Shown here in pieces: positions 1 to 13,200 of a stretch of 64,000 nt of DNA (positions are counted from its first letter, which is position 1; each line of letters begins with the position of its first letter). Position numbers and translations under genes: made by a program. The DNA comes from Eunapius fragilis (lineage: Eukaryota; Porifera; Demospongiae; Spongillida; Spongillidae): the NCBI GenBank assembly GCA_963681505.1, contig OY811979.1, positions 58,501 through 122,500 on the forward strand. Direction: 5' to 3'. The notes below the pieces were generated by a model. The model saw nothing but the letters and a program-made list of their open reading frames with translations, ran no database searches and was not told where the DNA came from.

Positions 1-3000
1 AGTAGTAGTAGTATCCTACTGCCCAGATTCAAATATGTGTTGTATGGGTTAACAGCCAAACACCACACCGTGCTCTTATTAATGATGGAGTGACCAATAT
101 GATATTGATGCAAACAGAACACTTTGGGAACCATAATCATTTCCTTGGTAACCATACCATTTTATTCCTTCATAAAATTTGTTATATCATTAATGTTGTT
201 CACAGCAATGCATTGGTTTGTTGCAATGGCTTACCTCTGTACTCAACCCTGCATCTCCATCTACAGCCATGACTGCACCCACATATGTGCCCACTAATAA
301 CTTCTCTGTGATGTTGAATGAGTATGGAGTGTTGATGAATATTGGTGGTGTGGTGTGGAAGTTTAGCACAGTTATGTAGATGGTAGCACTACCAGTGCGC
401 TGTGTAAGGCGGCTGTCTGGCTTATCTACAGCCAGTACTGTGAAGCTGTAAAAATTGCTGTTTGTGTGTGTGTGTGTGTGTGTGTGGTTGTGTTACGTGG
501 AAAATGTATGTATTTTGAGTGTGACTGAAAAAGTGAAGTGACCCTCAAATAGAAGGGGGACGAACCGTATCTCATAGTCCACCCGCTGCAGCAGATAGAG
601 ACTTCCATCGGAGGATATGTTCAGTGTCATGTTGGAAGGGATGATGTAATATCCTCCAATACCAAAATAAACGTTGTCCAATCCATTATAGTCTGGGTCA
701 ACAGCATGAACAGATCCAAACACTTGGAAGATTGGTTGCGACTCCGGAAGACTGAAATCTGGAAGGAGTAGGTAGAGTGCGGGCAGTGGGGAGTGGGAGG
801 AGTGGAGTGTGTGGGTGGGAATCTCATTAAAACAAATTATCATGAACTTAAGAAACATAATTATGCTGCTTCTTAACTCATGCATTCTACAGGGCACAGC
901 CAATTAATAGAACCCTCCATATTGCCTCTGCACTAGTATCTCCCTTCAATATGTCATAACACATTCACTGAGAAGGCCAATGATCACATGACAGTACACA
1001 TGGTGTCACATGGGTAAATTTCAATGATCACATGACAGTACACATGGTGTCACATGGGTAGATTTCAATGATCACATGACAGTACACATGGTGTCACATG
1101 GGTAAATTTCAATGATCACATGACTGTACACATGATGCTACATGGGTTAATTTCAATGATGATATGATGCCACATGTGTAGGTTAAACTCACTGTATGTG
1201 GGATAATCAAACAGTGGTGCAAATGTGTTGATATTGATAACTGCCACAATGATTTGGCTGAGAGTACTGAAGCGAGGGCCAGTTCCACCATCTTCGACTT
1301 GGATGTAAAGGTCTGAGTACCCTTGCCGATTTAGATAGTTGAATTGTATCCTGTGTGTACAGATAAGGGGACAGTGAGTATGGAGAAGAGTGCGTGTAGA
1401 GAAAGATATGTAGCAATGAGGGGAGGTGGGTGTAGCAGTGAGGGGAGGAGGGCGTGGCAGTGAGGGAAGGTAAGTGGGTGTAGCAGTGAGGGTAGGTGGG
1501 TGTGGCAGTGAGGGGAGGTGGGTATAGCAGTGAGGTAGATGGGTGTGGCAGCGACGGAGGGTGGGTGTAGCAATGAGGGGAGGTGAGTGTAGCAGTGAGG
1601 GGAGGAGGGTGTAGCAGTGAGGGGAGGTGGGTGTAGCAATGAGGGGAGGGGGTAGAGCAGAGGAATGTGAGGAGATATATATATATAAGTTTGATGGAAA
1701 TAAGAACGGGGGAGGAATGTGATGAATATACATGTGCAGACTGATGAATGTCATCAAGGATTCACACACATCAATGATTACGTACTTTGCAATCACAACA
1801 CCACTGTTGGAACCCGTCAGATTTACTGAGAAGTACTGTGCATCACCACCAAACAGAGTGGCACTCTTCACCTGAGAGGCAGGTCCTGGGGCATCCGCAT
1901 CGGTCACGGAGAAGCCAAATAACACAGCTCCAATTTGATTTCCTTCCTCGATACTTGCTCGGTACACTGTCTGATTCAGGATGGGGTTAAAAAAGTTGTT
2001 TGGTTTAATGACTGTGATGGTCACGTTGACTGGTGTTGAGAAAGGCACAGGTTTCCCTGAGTCAGTTGCCACTACAGTCAACGTATAAGTTGCTTCCTAA
2101 AGTGGGGGGAAAAACAAGTTATGAATAGGACAACTCTAAGTGTTGTTTACGTGTTACCATGACAACAACAGCTAATGTTTATTATTAAATCACTAACCTG
2201 TATGGCATCACTCGTAGGAAAAGCCTGGGTGGTGCGGACGGTCCCGTCAGGGTCAATGGAGAAGTTAAAGTTGGCATAGCTTATGGAGTAAGTGATGGTG
2301 TTGTCCAGTAGGTCACTGTCTGTAGCCAACACCTTAACCAGTGATGAACCTGCACACAGAGAGATATGTAGTGATGCATGACTACTATGGTCACATCCAC
2401 ACATCCACACATCCACACATAACCCACCAAAAATAGACCCAAAACACATGAAACACATTGCAACACGTACCAGCAGTGGTCTGAAAAAGGACTGTAGCTT
2501 GGTATCCTGTTGGCATGCTGAAAACTGGAGGGTATTTGTTTGCATATGTGAGGGTGAGGAAGAAGGAAATGGATGCTGTCTTTGCCACAGTTCCATTGTC
2601 TGAGGCTACCAGCATGACAGCCAGGTCACTAGCGTTCTGACTCTGTAGAAATTTTTAAAGGGAAGAAGTTAAAATCTTCATATTAATAACCACAGAAAAA
2701 CAAACCTGCCAGCTTAATGTCTTGTTCACCACCAAAGATCCCACAAGTGATCCATTCTGTTGCCAGGTTACAACACCAAACACAGTGTTACTGGGCACCA
2801 ACTGCACCGTAACAGCTGCTTCCTTGCTCTGGTCCGTGACTGTAAAGTTGAACAGGACATAGCCCACTGGTGTGGAGTCCAGCAGCGTTAGGTTGGATGG
2901 AATGTCGGCCGTCTTGAATACGGGGCTGTACAGGTAGGACTGAAGCACATTTACATTCAGGCTGGCCGTGCTATTCAGGCCAGTCCCGTTGGTATCCGTG

Positions 3001-4962
3001 ACAACAACAACCAGCTGGTAGGAGGTGCTATTGCTCCTGGACAGAGCCTTTGCGACACTCACGTTTCCCGATGATGGGTCTATCTGAAATGTACCCCCAA
3101 ATGTGCTCACCAGAGAGAACACAAGAGGGTAGTTTTCATCTGCGTCTGTAGCTGAGACTTGGAAGAACACTGAGCTGGTAGTGTAGGGTCCTTCTGCAAT
3201 TGACACGACATAGGGTTGGCCGGTAATGTTAGGAGGGTTAGGATTTGCGTTGAGCACAGTCACTGATATGGTGGTGGAGTTGGATTTAACTGTTGTGGCG
3301 TTGAGGTCATAGGCAAGGACGTTCAAGGAGAAGCTGTGCACCTGCTGGTAGACCAGAGGAAGGATCTGATAGAGCTGTGCAACAGTGACCCCTGAGTTAT
3401 AGTTGAGGGTGACCACCAGGCTGAAGTAGCTGGAATAGTTGGAAGGAAACAGGGTGACGTTGTCCACACCTTCCAGACTGCCTCCGCCCGTGTCGATCAC
3501 CGTGAAATTAAACACCGGATAAGGAGGAACCACTTTCTCCTTTAGGAATACGGTGTAGGGCAAGCCGACGAATTTTGGGGCCACGTTTTCAAAAGTGACG
3601 TTGATGCTGATATTCACTTGGTCGGAACTGAATGGCGGGAAGCCGTGGTCGTCTGCGATCACGCCGAACGTGTACACCGCCTCCTTCGTTAGCGCTCTGG
3701 AAAGCGTAAATTTGCCGGACGACGGGTCGATTGCAAACGGGAGCGTGGTGTTGTCATCTTGTATAAAACGGAACGTAAGGTTGGTGGGTGGATCGCGGTA
3801 CGTCACGCCCACGGTGAAGAGAACAGTTCCAGGGGGTGTGTCGGTGCGGATTGTAACGTAACCGCTAGGAAAAGAAAAGTTTGGAGGTTAGAAACTCGAA
3901 TACTTTTGCGCATCCATGGATGAATGCATTGTATTTTTTAACTCACGGTGCGCTTATTACTGGGGCGTAAGCGTTCAGTACGACTATGGTTACGGTCGCA
4001 TTCGCTTGCCCCCCACCGGGAATTGATGCGGTCGCTGTGACTACGAATTTGTAGACAGGCACCACGGAGCGATTAAGAGCACCGATGACCAGCAAGTAGT
4101 CACTGTGTATCTGAAAGCCAAACACGTCTCTTATGGCCGCTCCGGGTGGTGTGATTGCGGCAGTAACGCTACAATCGTAGCCTGACAACAGTATAGGATC
4201 GTTAAATTAAAGCAGCAGTATGCCTCGTCAAGGAACTCACTTCCGCTGAATATCACTCCCAGTTGCTTGATGACAGACCCTGCAGGCATCGATCCGCTGA
4301 CGTTAATGGTGTACTCGGGCGATGAGAACTGTATCACCGGCAAGGTTGCGTTAGAAGCCATCACATTGAGTTGAAAATTGGCTGATTTCGAATCAGTACC
4401 GTCGCTTGCAGATATCTATTCAGCAGCAAGAAAGGTCACATCATTTATAGATACAATAGACAATACAATTTTACAGCCAGCTTACCAAGAAGAACGTGAT
4501 ACCGACCATTGCGTTTGGAGCAATGTACAGCACACCATCGATCACTCGAATTACACTTTGGTATGACGGATTAGCTGCAGTAAAATAAATGCATGCATCA
4601 TTCAGTACTTGGATGGCGCATAGGTTAGACAACCTTACCAACATAAGTCAGAGTGAATTGGATTGTTTTGTTAATTTGATCAGTCGTGACCTTGCGGAGG
4701 GATGTATGGAAGGAGAGTAGTGATAAGCGTAAATTTGACATCCGATAAGTAAGTGTATCGCTTACGTTTAAAGTTTGGTTGTACCAACTTCCATAGCTGA
4801 CAATAATGACTGGGTTCGTGTTAAACGTGACTGTGCCTGTTGGGCAATTCGGAGCGGCTCGCGACACGAAATGGGAGTCGCCGAGGTCTACTTACCGCAA
4901 CTGCTGCCACACAGAAGCAGGAGGATCAGAGCGCACGCACCCGCTCCGAGCACGCGTCTCAT
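1..4962 (-). CDS. Cadherin-repeat cell-surface protein (3' end outside window)
   Basis: Multi-exon gene read leftwards. The start at 4962 opens a signal peptide (MRRVLGAGACALILLLLCGS) ending at a GTAAGT donor near 4899; the first intron is about 38 nt. Later exons encode successive extracellular cadherin-type repeats with calcium-site-like motifs: ATDADENY and VTDTNG (largest exon, about 3865-2706), VTDADAPG (about 2090-1787), AVDPDYN (about 765-505) and FTVLAVDKPD to AVMAVDGDAG (about 449-229, ending at a GTAAGC donor). Many NxS/T sites fit an ectodomain. The classic LDRE motif is replaced by forms such as VDYE. No membrane segment or cytoplasmic tail is in view, so the gene must continue past base 1. 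Family membership (Fat/Dachsous/protocadherin-like adhesion or signalling) is established by the repeats; the subfamily is not. Several introns carry tandem repeats. Confidence 0.85.
978..1185. repeat. 44-bp tandem repeat in cadherin intron
   Basis: About four and a half copies of a 44-bp unit containing atgatcacatgacagtacac; the last copies diverge. It lies in the intron between the exons near 1193-1350 and 505-765. Confidence 0.85.
1405..1660. repeat. Purine-rich minisatellite in cadherin intron
   Basis: Imperfect repeats of roughly 19-23 bp built on gtgtagcagtgaggggaggt. It is translated as TPP/SPHCYT-type low complexity on the minus strand, but it sits between a GTACGT donor near 1786 and the next cadherin exon near 1350, so it is intronic. 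Confidence 0.8.
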
Positions 4963-5641
4963 GTCTCAGTCAGATAGTAGGCGGTCTAATTTGGAGAGAC
5001 GCAAGTCACATGCGATATACATGTTGCATGCGACTTCGCCGAGATACGCCCCTTTTCCTGAAAACCTCGCTACATAAAGCTCGGAGCAATAAGGCGGTGT
5101 GTTCGTCTGCAACGCTCTCTTAACTGTGCAGCTATAGAGGATCTCACCTTTTTTTTTTTTTTGGAGGAGCTTGGCGCTTGCTATTTGCAGTAGTAGGTCG
5201 TTGTGAAAGGCGCGGCTCTAAATGTTATTCATTAACTAAGCCCGCGCCCTCCTAGCTCACGTGCACGGTGCAACGTAAAAAGGGCGCGAAATATTACACC
5301 TATTACATATACCTGGTTATGCAGATCGATCTGTTCAGCTTTAGCCTCAACGAAAGATAACTGAATTATCATGACTGTTGCACAACAAATAAAAAAGTAT
5401 GGACGATGTTGAAATAATTGAATACAGGGTTTAAATGGTCTGTCAAGCGTTAAATTTAAAAGGGACATTCCGGATTTTAAAAAATCAAGTTCAAATCAGA
5501 ACTTAATTCCAGTGCAAGTGTGCACCTCGTGGTTGAAAGTTAAAGCATATTCCAGGACACTCGACAATAAGGACAGCCTAAGCCTTGAGAGCAATCATTA
5601 ATTAAATTGATACATCAATAAACTAAAAATTTTTTTTTTCA
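4963..5641. other. Divergent intergenic region, cadherin / GTF3C3
   Basis: A 679-bp gap between the two start codons. It probably contains both promoters and 5' UTRs. I see a poly-T tract near 5151-5162 but no convincing TATA box, RNA gene or coding exon. Confidence 0.5.
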
Positions 5642-8600
5642 ATGGAGCAGTGCACGTCACGTGGTGAGAAAGCGGGAAGAGCTGACGAACACGGGTCTGA
5701 CAGCCACGACTCGGACGAAGGGGGTGATGGGGACGAAAACGTCGACGAAAAGAGTGACATGGCGGTCCAGGTGGATCAGTTCTTCTCAGAGCTGGATATA
5801 GACTACAGCCGACAAAGGAAGCGGCTGTTAACTTCTGGAATCAAGGTTTTTTTTTTTTTTTGCCCCTCGACCTCGCTTATAACACTGGCCCTAGCAAAAA
5901 AAAATTCAGCTACCCGTTTAAAATATATATATGTTGTATGCACACACACATAAATGTCCCTCCCCCACTGCACCCCCCCACCCCCCCCCCAAAAAAGGCC
6001 TAAATCAATCAATCAATTCCCGTGCAGGCTCCACGTCGCAAGAGCCTTCTACCCACGCACCTGCATTCGGTGATGGGGAACGCTAACTTGCGTCTGGCCC
6101 GCGGAGACAGCAGTGGTGCCATTGACCTCTGCAAAGAAGTGATCAGACAGGGTAACCTTTAACACTGGAACGTCTTACCCCCCCCCCCCCCCCCCCCGCC
6201 GCCGTTAACCGTCTGTCGCTCCCCTCCCCATTGTCAGCTCCTCATGCATCTGAACCCTATTACGCTCTCGCTACTCTATACGAGGACACAGGAGACAAGC
6301 AGAAGTTGTTGCAGGTAAACCAGTGACCTTTTTGTTTGTTTGTTTGTTTGTTTGTTTGTTTGTTTGTTTGTTTCCCCCCTTCATTGGTACCCCCCTCACT
6401 GGTACCCTCCTCATTGGTACCCCCCTCACTGGTACCCTCCTCATTGGTACCCCCTCATTGGTACCCCCCTCACTGGTACCCCCCTCATTTGTGTCCCCCT
6501 CTTGTAGCCCAATAGCATACTCAATGTTTTTCTCCGTACCAGATACTTCTGATATTAGCGCATCTGAAGCGTTCGGATGGCGACTTATGGCTGAAGGCGG
6601 GTGATCTTGCAATCCAGCTGAAAGACCTCACACTGGCTGTGCAGTGCCTTTCGAAAGGTGTGCAGATTGGGGAGGAGTACTAAGGTTATAGATGTTCTTG
6701 CTTCCAGCATGTCGTCTGGAACCAAAGGATGTCCGTCTCCACTGGCAACAAGCCAACCTGTACTGTGAAATAAAAGAGACAAAGAAAGCTCTTGAAACTT
6801 ATGAACATGTCATTACGGTGAGGAGGTCACTGTGGAGGATGTGTGCATGTCATTACAGTGAGGGGGTCACTGTGGAATGTGTGCATGTCATCACAGTGAG
6901 GAGGTCACTGTGGAGGATGTGTGCATGTCATTACAGGAGGCCACTGTGGAGGATGTGTGCATGTCATTACAGTGAGGAGGTCACTGTGGAGGATGTGTGC
7001 ATGTCATCACAGTGAGGAGGTCACTGTGGAGGATGTGTGCATGTCATCACAGTGAGGGGGTCACTGTGGAGGATGTGTACATGTCATCACAGTGAGGAGG
7101 TCACTGTGGAGGATGTGTGCATGTCATTACAGGAGGTCACTGTGGAGGATGTGTGCATGTCATTACAGTGAGGAGGTCACTGTGGAGGATGTGTGCATGT
7201 CATTACGGTGAGGGGGTCACTGTGGAGGATGTGTGCATGTCATCACAGTGAGGAGGTCACTGTGGAGGATGGATGTGTGCATGTCATTACAGTGAGGGGG
7301 TCACTGTGGAGGATGTGTGCATGTCATTACAGTGAGGAGGTCACTGTGGAGGATGTGTGCATGTCATTACAGGAGGTCACTGTGGAGGATGTGTGCATGT
7401 CATTACAGGAGGTCACTGTGGAGGATGTGTGCATGTCATTACAGTGAGGAGGTCACTGTGGAGGATGTGTGCATGTCATTACAGTGAGGAGGTCACTGTG
7501 GAGGATGTGTGCATGTCATTACAGTGAGGAGGTCACTGTGGAGGATGTGTGCATGTCATTACAGTGAGGAGGTCACTGTGGAGGATGTGTGCATGTTATT
7601 ACAGGAGGCCACTGTGGAGGATGTGTGCATGTCATCACAGTGAGGAGGTCACTGTGGAGGATGTGTGCATGTCATTACAGTGAGGAGGTCACTGTGGAGG
7701 ATGTGTGCATGTCATTACAGTGAGGAGGTCACTGTGGAGGATGTGTGCATGTCATTACAGTGAGGAGGTCACTGTGGAGGATGTGTACATGTCATTACAG
7801 TGAGGAGGTCACTGTGGAGGATGTGTGCATGTCATTACAGTGAGGAGGTCACTGTGGAGGATGTGTGTATGTCATTACAGTGAGGAGGCCACTGTGGAGG
7901 ATGTGTGCATGTCATCACAGTGAGGAGGTCACTGTGGAGGATGTGTGCATGTCATTACAGTGAGGAGGTCACTGTGGAGGATGTGTGCATGTCATTACAG
8001 TGAGGAGGTCACTGTGGAGGATGTGTGCATGTCATTACGGTGTGTGCATGTCATTACGGTGAGGAGGTCACTGGAGGATGTGTGCATTTCATTATGGTGA
8101 GGAGGTCACTGTGGAGGATGTGTGCATGTCATCACAGTGAGGAGGTCACTGTGGAGGATGTGTGCATGTCATTACGGTGTGTGCATGTCATTACGGTGTG
8201 TGCATGTCATTACGGTGAGGAGGTCACTGGAGGATGTGTGCATGTCATTACAGTGAGGAGGTCACTGTGGAGGATGTGTGCATGTCATCACAGTGAGGAG
8301 GTCACTGTGGAGGATGTGTGCATGTCATTACAGTGAGGAGGAGGATGTGTGCATGTTAAGTTGGCAGAGTAACGCTGGGGGGATGGTCGTCACATGTTCA
8401 GAAGAAAAAAAAATTAATGTCCTGTGGCTCAGGATTTACCACTGCAATTAAGGGGTTAACCCTAAATTGAATTACTAGCAGATAAACTATCAGTGGAAGA
8501 TTACCAAATTTACATGTATGTTCATCCACCTTTGCCTATGGGAAGTACTACATTTCATAACACAAATATCTCAGCCTCCCTATTACCACACGTGCATATA

Positions 8601-10128
8601 TTAACTCTGGTTAGCACAAAAACATCACTTGAGTATTCTGCAATGATATGGTTAACTGCTCTAACAATTGGTAGAATTTTTTTTTTTTTTCATAAATGCA
8701 AAAATGAACCATGGATTCTGACATAAGAAAAAAACTATGGGGCTATGCATGACAATGGTCAGGCGTACATATGTATGAGCTGTAACATCAATGGTCAGGC
8801 GTACATATGTATGAGCTGTAACATCAATGGTCAGGCGTACATATGTATGAGCTGTAACATCAATGGTCAGGCGTACGTATGTATGAGCTGTAACATCAAT
8901 GGTCAGGCGTACGTATGTATGAGTTGTAACATCAATGGTCAGGCGTACGTATGTATGAGCTGTAACATCAATGGTCAGGCGTACATATGTATGAGCTGTA
9001 ACATCAATGGTCAGGCGTACATATGTATGAGCAGTAACATCAATGGTCAGGCGTACGTATGTATGAGCTGTAACATCAATGGTCAGGCGTACGTATGTAT
9101 GAGCTGTAACATCAATGGTCAGGCGTACATATGTATGAGCTGTAACATCAATGGTCAGGCGTACATATGTATGAGCTGTAACATCAATGGTCAGGCGTAC
9201 ATATGTATGAGCTGTAACATCAATGGTCAGGCGTACGTATGTATGAGCTGTAACATCAATGGTCAGGCGTACATATGTATGAGCTGTAACATCAATGGTC
9301 AGGCGTACGTTTACCCAAGTGTGATTGTTACAAACCAATTAGGAGGCTGGTGTATTTATAATATGTGATGAGGCTGTACACTGTTACCATGGTAATGTAC
9401 ACTGTTACCATGGTAATGCTATCGTGTTATCCACAATCCAACAATTTATGGTGGTGTTTACCCCAGTCCAGATCCTGCCAAGCACGTCGGCACGTGACTA
9501 TGTAGAGTGTTCCAAAGAGATGGCACGGGTCAGCCAACGCTGCTTGCTTCTCATCGAACCCCACATCCAGTGCCCCTCTTCCCCTCCCCCCCCCCCTTTT
9601 CCCTTCACAATGCTAGCTGTATCATGACAGTGAACAGACAGATAAAGCCATTGAGACACTGGTACGTGCCTACAGTACGTATCCTTCCAGCACAGACGAG
9701 GAAGCCATCAACATACTGTCCGAGCTCTACATTCATTCCAAGCAGTACCACGAAGGATGTCAGGTTCGTCTTGTTCCTCGTCCCCAAAAGTATACCCACC
9801 AAACCCAACCCCTCACTAACCACCTCCCCCCCCCCCCCAACAGCTCATAGTCGGGTACTACAACATGTTGTCTGTGCCATGTCGTCCTGTTACCACTGAG
9901 CTTGAGTCGTTGCCCTTGACGACGGCCTTGCGCCTGTCCATGGCAGGCGAGATGGACGACGTGCCTAGGGGGGCGGAGCCACAGCAGCTGAAGCAGGGGG
10001 AGGAGGAGGGGTGTGCAGGTGACCTGATGATGCTCTCTGTACCAGAGGACCTGCCTGTTGACCTGAGGGGAAAGCTTGGTGTGTGTCTGATACACACTGA
10101 TCAGGAACCCCCAGAGGTGTGTGTGTAT

Positions 10129-10205
<77 letters not shown>

Positions 10206-13200
10206 TGTGTGTGTGTGCGGGCATAATTATGGATTTTTGTATGTGTGGATGGAAGCAGATTCTTGATTGAGAGACTGAGGAAAAGGTTTAACAATTAAAA
10301 CATGTATTTTAAATGCAGAGTTGCTGCTGCCAAGTGGAAACATGTCCCGACCACTTTTAAACCGCTGTATTAATTAGATGTCCCTATTAATCACGGGAGT
10401 GATTAGTTTACAGTACCACACGTTGGATAGTCAGTTCATGGTTTAGTTTGACAGTGACACTTAGGAGACGTTAGAGATGTGGGTTCTAATTTAAGCCTTA
10501 ACATTGGCATAGCATGAGTGGACAAAACTTGGGGGGGGGGGAGGGGGAGAATAATCATTGCATCATCATTCATGATGTGTGTTAACTTTAGATAAGTGGC
10601 TGCTAATTTTAGCATGTTGACCCCATGGCTTGACCTTTGGACCCCATGGCTTGACCTTTTGGACCCCCATGGCTTGACCTCTTGCACTTGTCTTTCATAT
10701 AACTTGTTTTGTGTGTACCATTTGTGCTTTATCCCAATGTGACATTAATGACCCCCCCCCCCCCCCCCAAGATGTATACCCCATGTACGCATCACCACCA
10801 TGTGCCCATCACCACATGTGTGCCCGTATCAATCACCACCACATGCCCATGGGTTCATCCATTCCCCTCCCAGTGTTTCCCTCTGCATGACAATTCCATC
10901 TCTTATGTACACGCTCCCCCATGCAACGTTCCATCATGTGCACACCATCCCACACATTCTCCCCTCCTGTACTCTCCCATACACACCACACCCACTGTGC
11001 ACACCCACTATACACACTCCACATGTACACACTCCCACATGTACACTCCCACCCCACCAGAACCTGCTGCTGCCCATTTATTCAAAGCCGGACGAGTGTG
11101 GTGACCTCCTGTTTGAGATTGCAGAGGCCTACATGGACGCGGGTCAGTACAGCAAGGCCCTACCCCTCCTCTCCTCCCTCGTCCGCACCGACAAGTTCAA
11201 CCAGGCGGGGGTGTGGCTGAAGCACGCAGAGTGCAACCACATGCTCCAGGACCTGGATGCAGCGGCCGTCTCTTACCACAGGGTGCTCACCTTGGCCCCA
11301 CACCACACTGATACCAGACTGACGCTGGCCACGCTGTACAGCCAGATGGGCCTGACCGAGGACGCCCTCGCTTTGCTCGACGTGCCTGCCGATCAGGAGG
11401 ATGGGGGCGTGGCGGATGGGGGCGTGGTGGATGGGGGAGGAGCGTTTGTACCCCAGCCCCAACCACAGTTCTCGGTGAGTTTGTGTATGTGTGAAGGTGC
11501 ATACAGAAGGGATCAGACCGAGTGGTTTTGATTAAGGACTGGGTGAGGTTTGGTTTTGACTCCCTGGAAAAATGCGTTTCATTGTTGTGGTGGGTGGATG
11601 GCTTTAAAATTGTCTGAATAGATAGAATGAAAGGCAACAATCTGTATTTAGGGCCGAAGCCAGGCACTATGTCATTGCTGCTTTTCAATAAGCACGATTA
11701 TGGAAGGTAAAAGAGATGATGATGTGATGAGGGTAGTGGTGATGTAATGATGATGGTGATGATGGATGATGGTGTTGGTGATGATGTGATGATGGTAGTG
11801 GTGATGTAATGATGATGGTGATGATGTTAGTGGTGATGTGATGATGATGATGGTGGTGATGTGATGATGGTGTGATGATGTGATGATGGTGGTGATGGTG
11901 ATGCACTTTGTAATTTAGATGCTAGTTGTTAACACCTTGACACAATAGATCAACATTTCTGAATGATGAGTGTCCCCATGTCAACCTTGCTGGAGCTGCT
12001 GCCCTTGTAGCTCATACCTCTCCACTGCATTGTTCACTCCCACCTCTCTTCCTCCCTCCCACCTCTCTTCCTCCCTCCCACCTCTCCCTCCCTCCCACCT
12101 CTCTCCCTCCCACCTCTCCTCCCTCCCACCTCTCCTTCCCTCCCACCTCTCCTCCCTCCCACCTCTCCTCCCACCTCTCCTCCCTCCCACCTCTCCTTCC
12201 CTCCCACCTCTCCTCCCTCCCACCTCTACTCCCTCCCACCTCTCCTCCCTCCCACCTCTCTCCTACCTCCCACCTCTCCTCCCTCCCACCTCTCTCCCTC
12301 CCTCCCATCTCTCCCACCTCTCTCTCACTCTTACTCTTTCTCTCACTCTCCTCTTTATCCCATCTTTTCTCTCCTCACTCTCAGGACATACGTGTGCTGG
12401 TTCATAAGTATACTCTTCTAGTGAGTGAGGGGAGGGTAGAGGAGTACTGTGCAGTGGGAACACAGCTCCTCGCATTCCTCTTTAGGGAGACCTATAATCG
12501 CACCGACCTAAGAGGTACACTACAACATTTCATGCCACACCCCCAGTATTAATTGACCACACCTCCTTTCAGTGATCATGCATCTAGGGCCTCGGAAGAG
12601 GAACGCAAGACTGCGAGAAATGCAGGATGGCTTTGCTGATGCGTATCGAGAGCAGGAAAATATCCTTCGACTAGATGAGTGGTGGAACATATTTGCCACA
12701 GTAAGTGGTACAGGAGGGGACTTGGCACAAAGTGTTTCCCTCAACCCCCTCTCCTTTCCCCCCAGACATGTCAGGGATTGTATAGACTTAGTACCACCCA
12801 CCATCCTACGGTACTACATCTGGTGCTATGCGCATATTGCTGGAAGAAGTTTGATACTCCTGAACTGCACAAGGTGATTGTCACTACCACCACCACTACC
12901 ATCACCAACACTACCACCACTATCAACCATCACTACCATCATCCATCACCACCAACGTGCAATAGCCATCTCTCATTTTCTTGCAGGTCTTTTACATGTT
13001 TGCTGCATCCACCTGCTTCCTGATGGGTGAATTGACTGGCTGTTTTTGGATACTGAGGCGACTTTGTTTACGTGTAAGCACACTTTTAATGCTGCTAATT
13101 GGATGATTTTTGCTTCTGTGTGGGTGTGTATGGTTGGTGTGTACTAAGGCTCTTGATGACAGTGGTCCCTGGAACATTTTCAATTACTTGCCTCTTGACA

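Noticed and set aside
6811..9312. CRISPR-like array
   Set aside because: Units are contiguous tandem repeats without unique spacers, in a eukaryotic intron.
8661..9338. 225-codon minus-strand and 207-codon plus-strand open frames as repeat proteins
   Set aside because: Both are the same 36-bp intronic array; simultaneous opening on both strands follows from the unit length and there is no supporting start or splice context.
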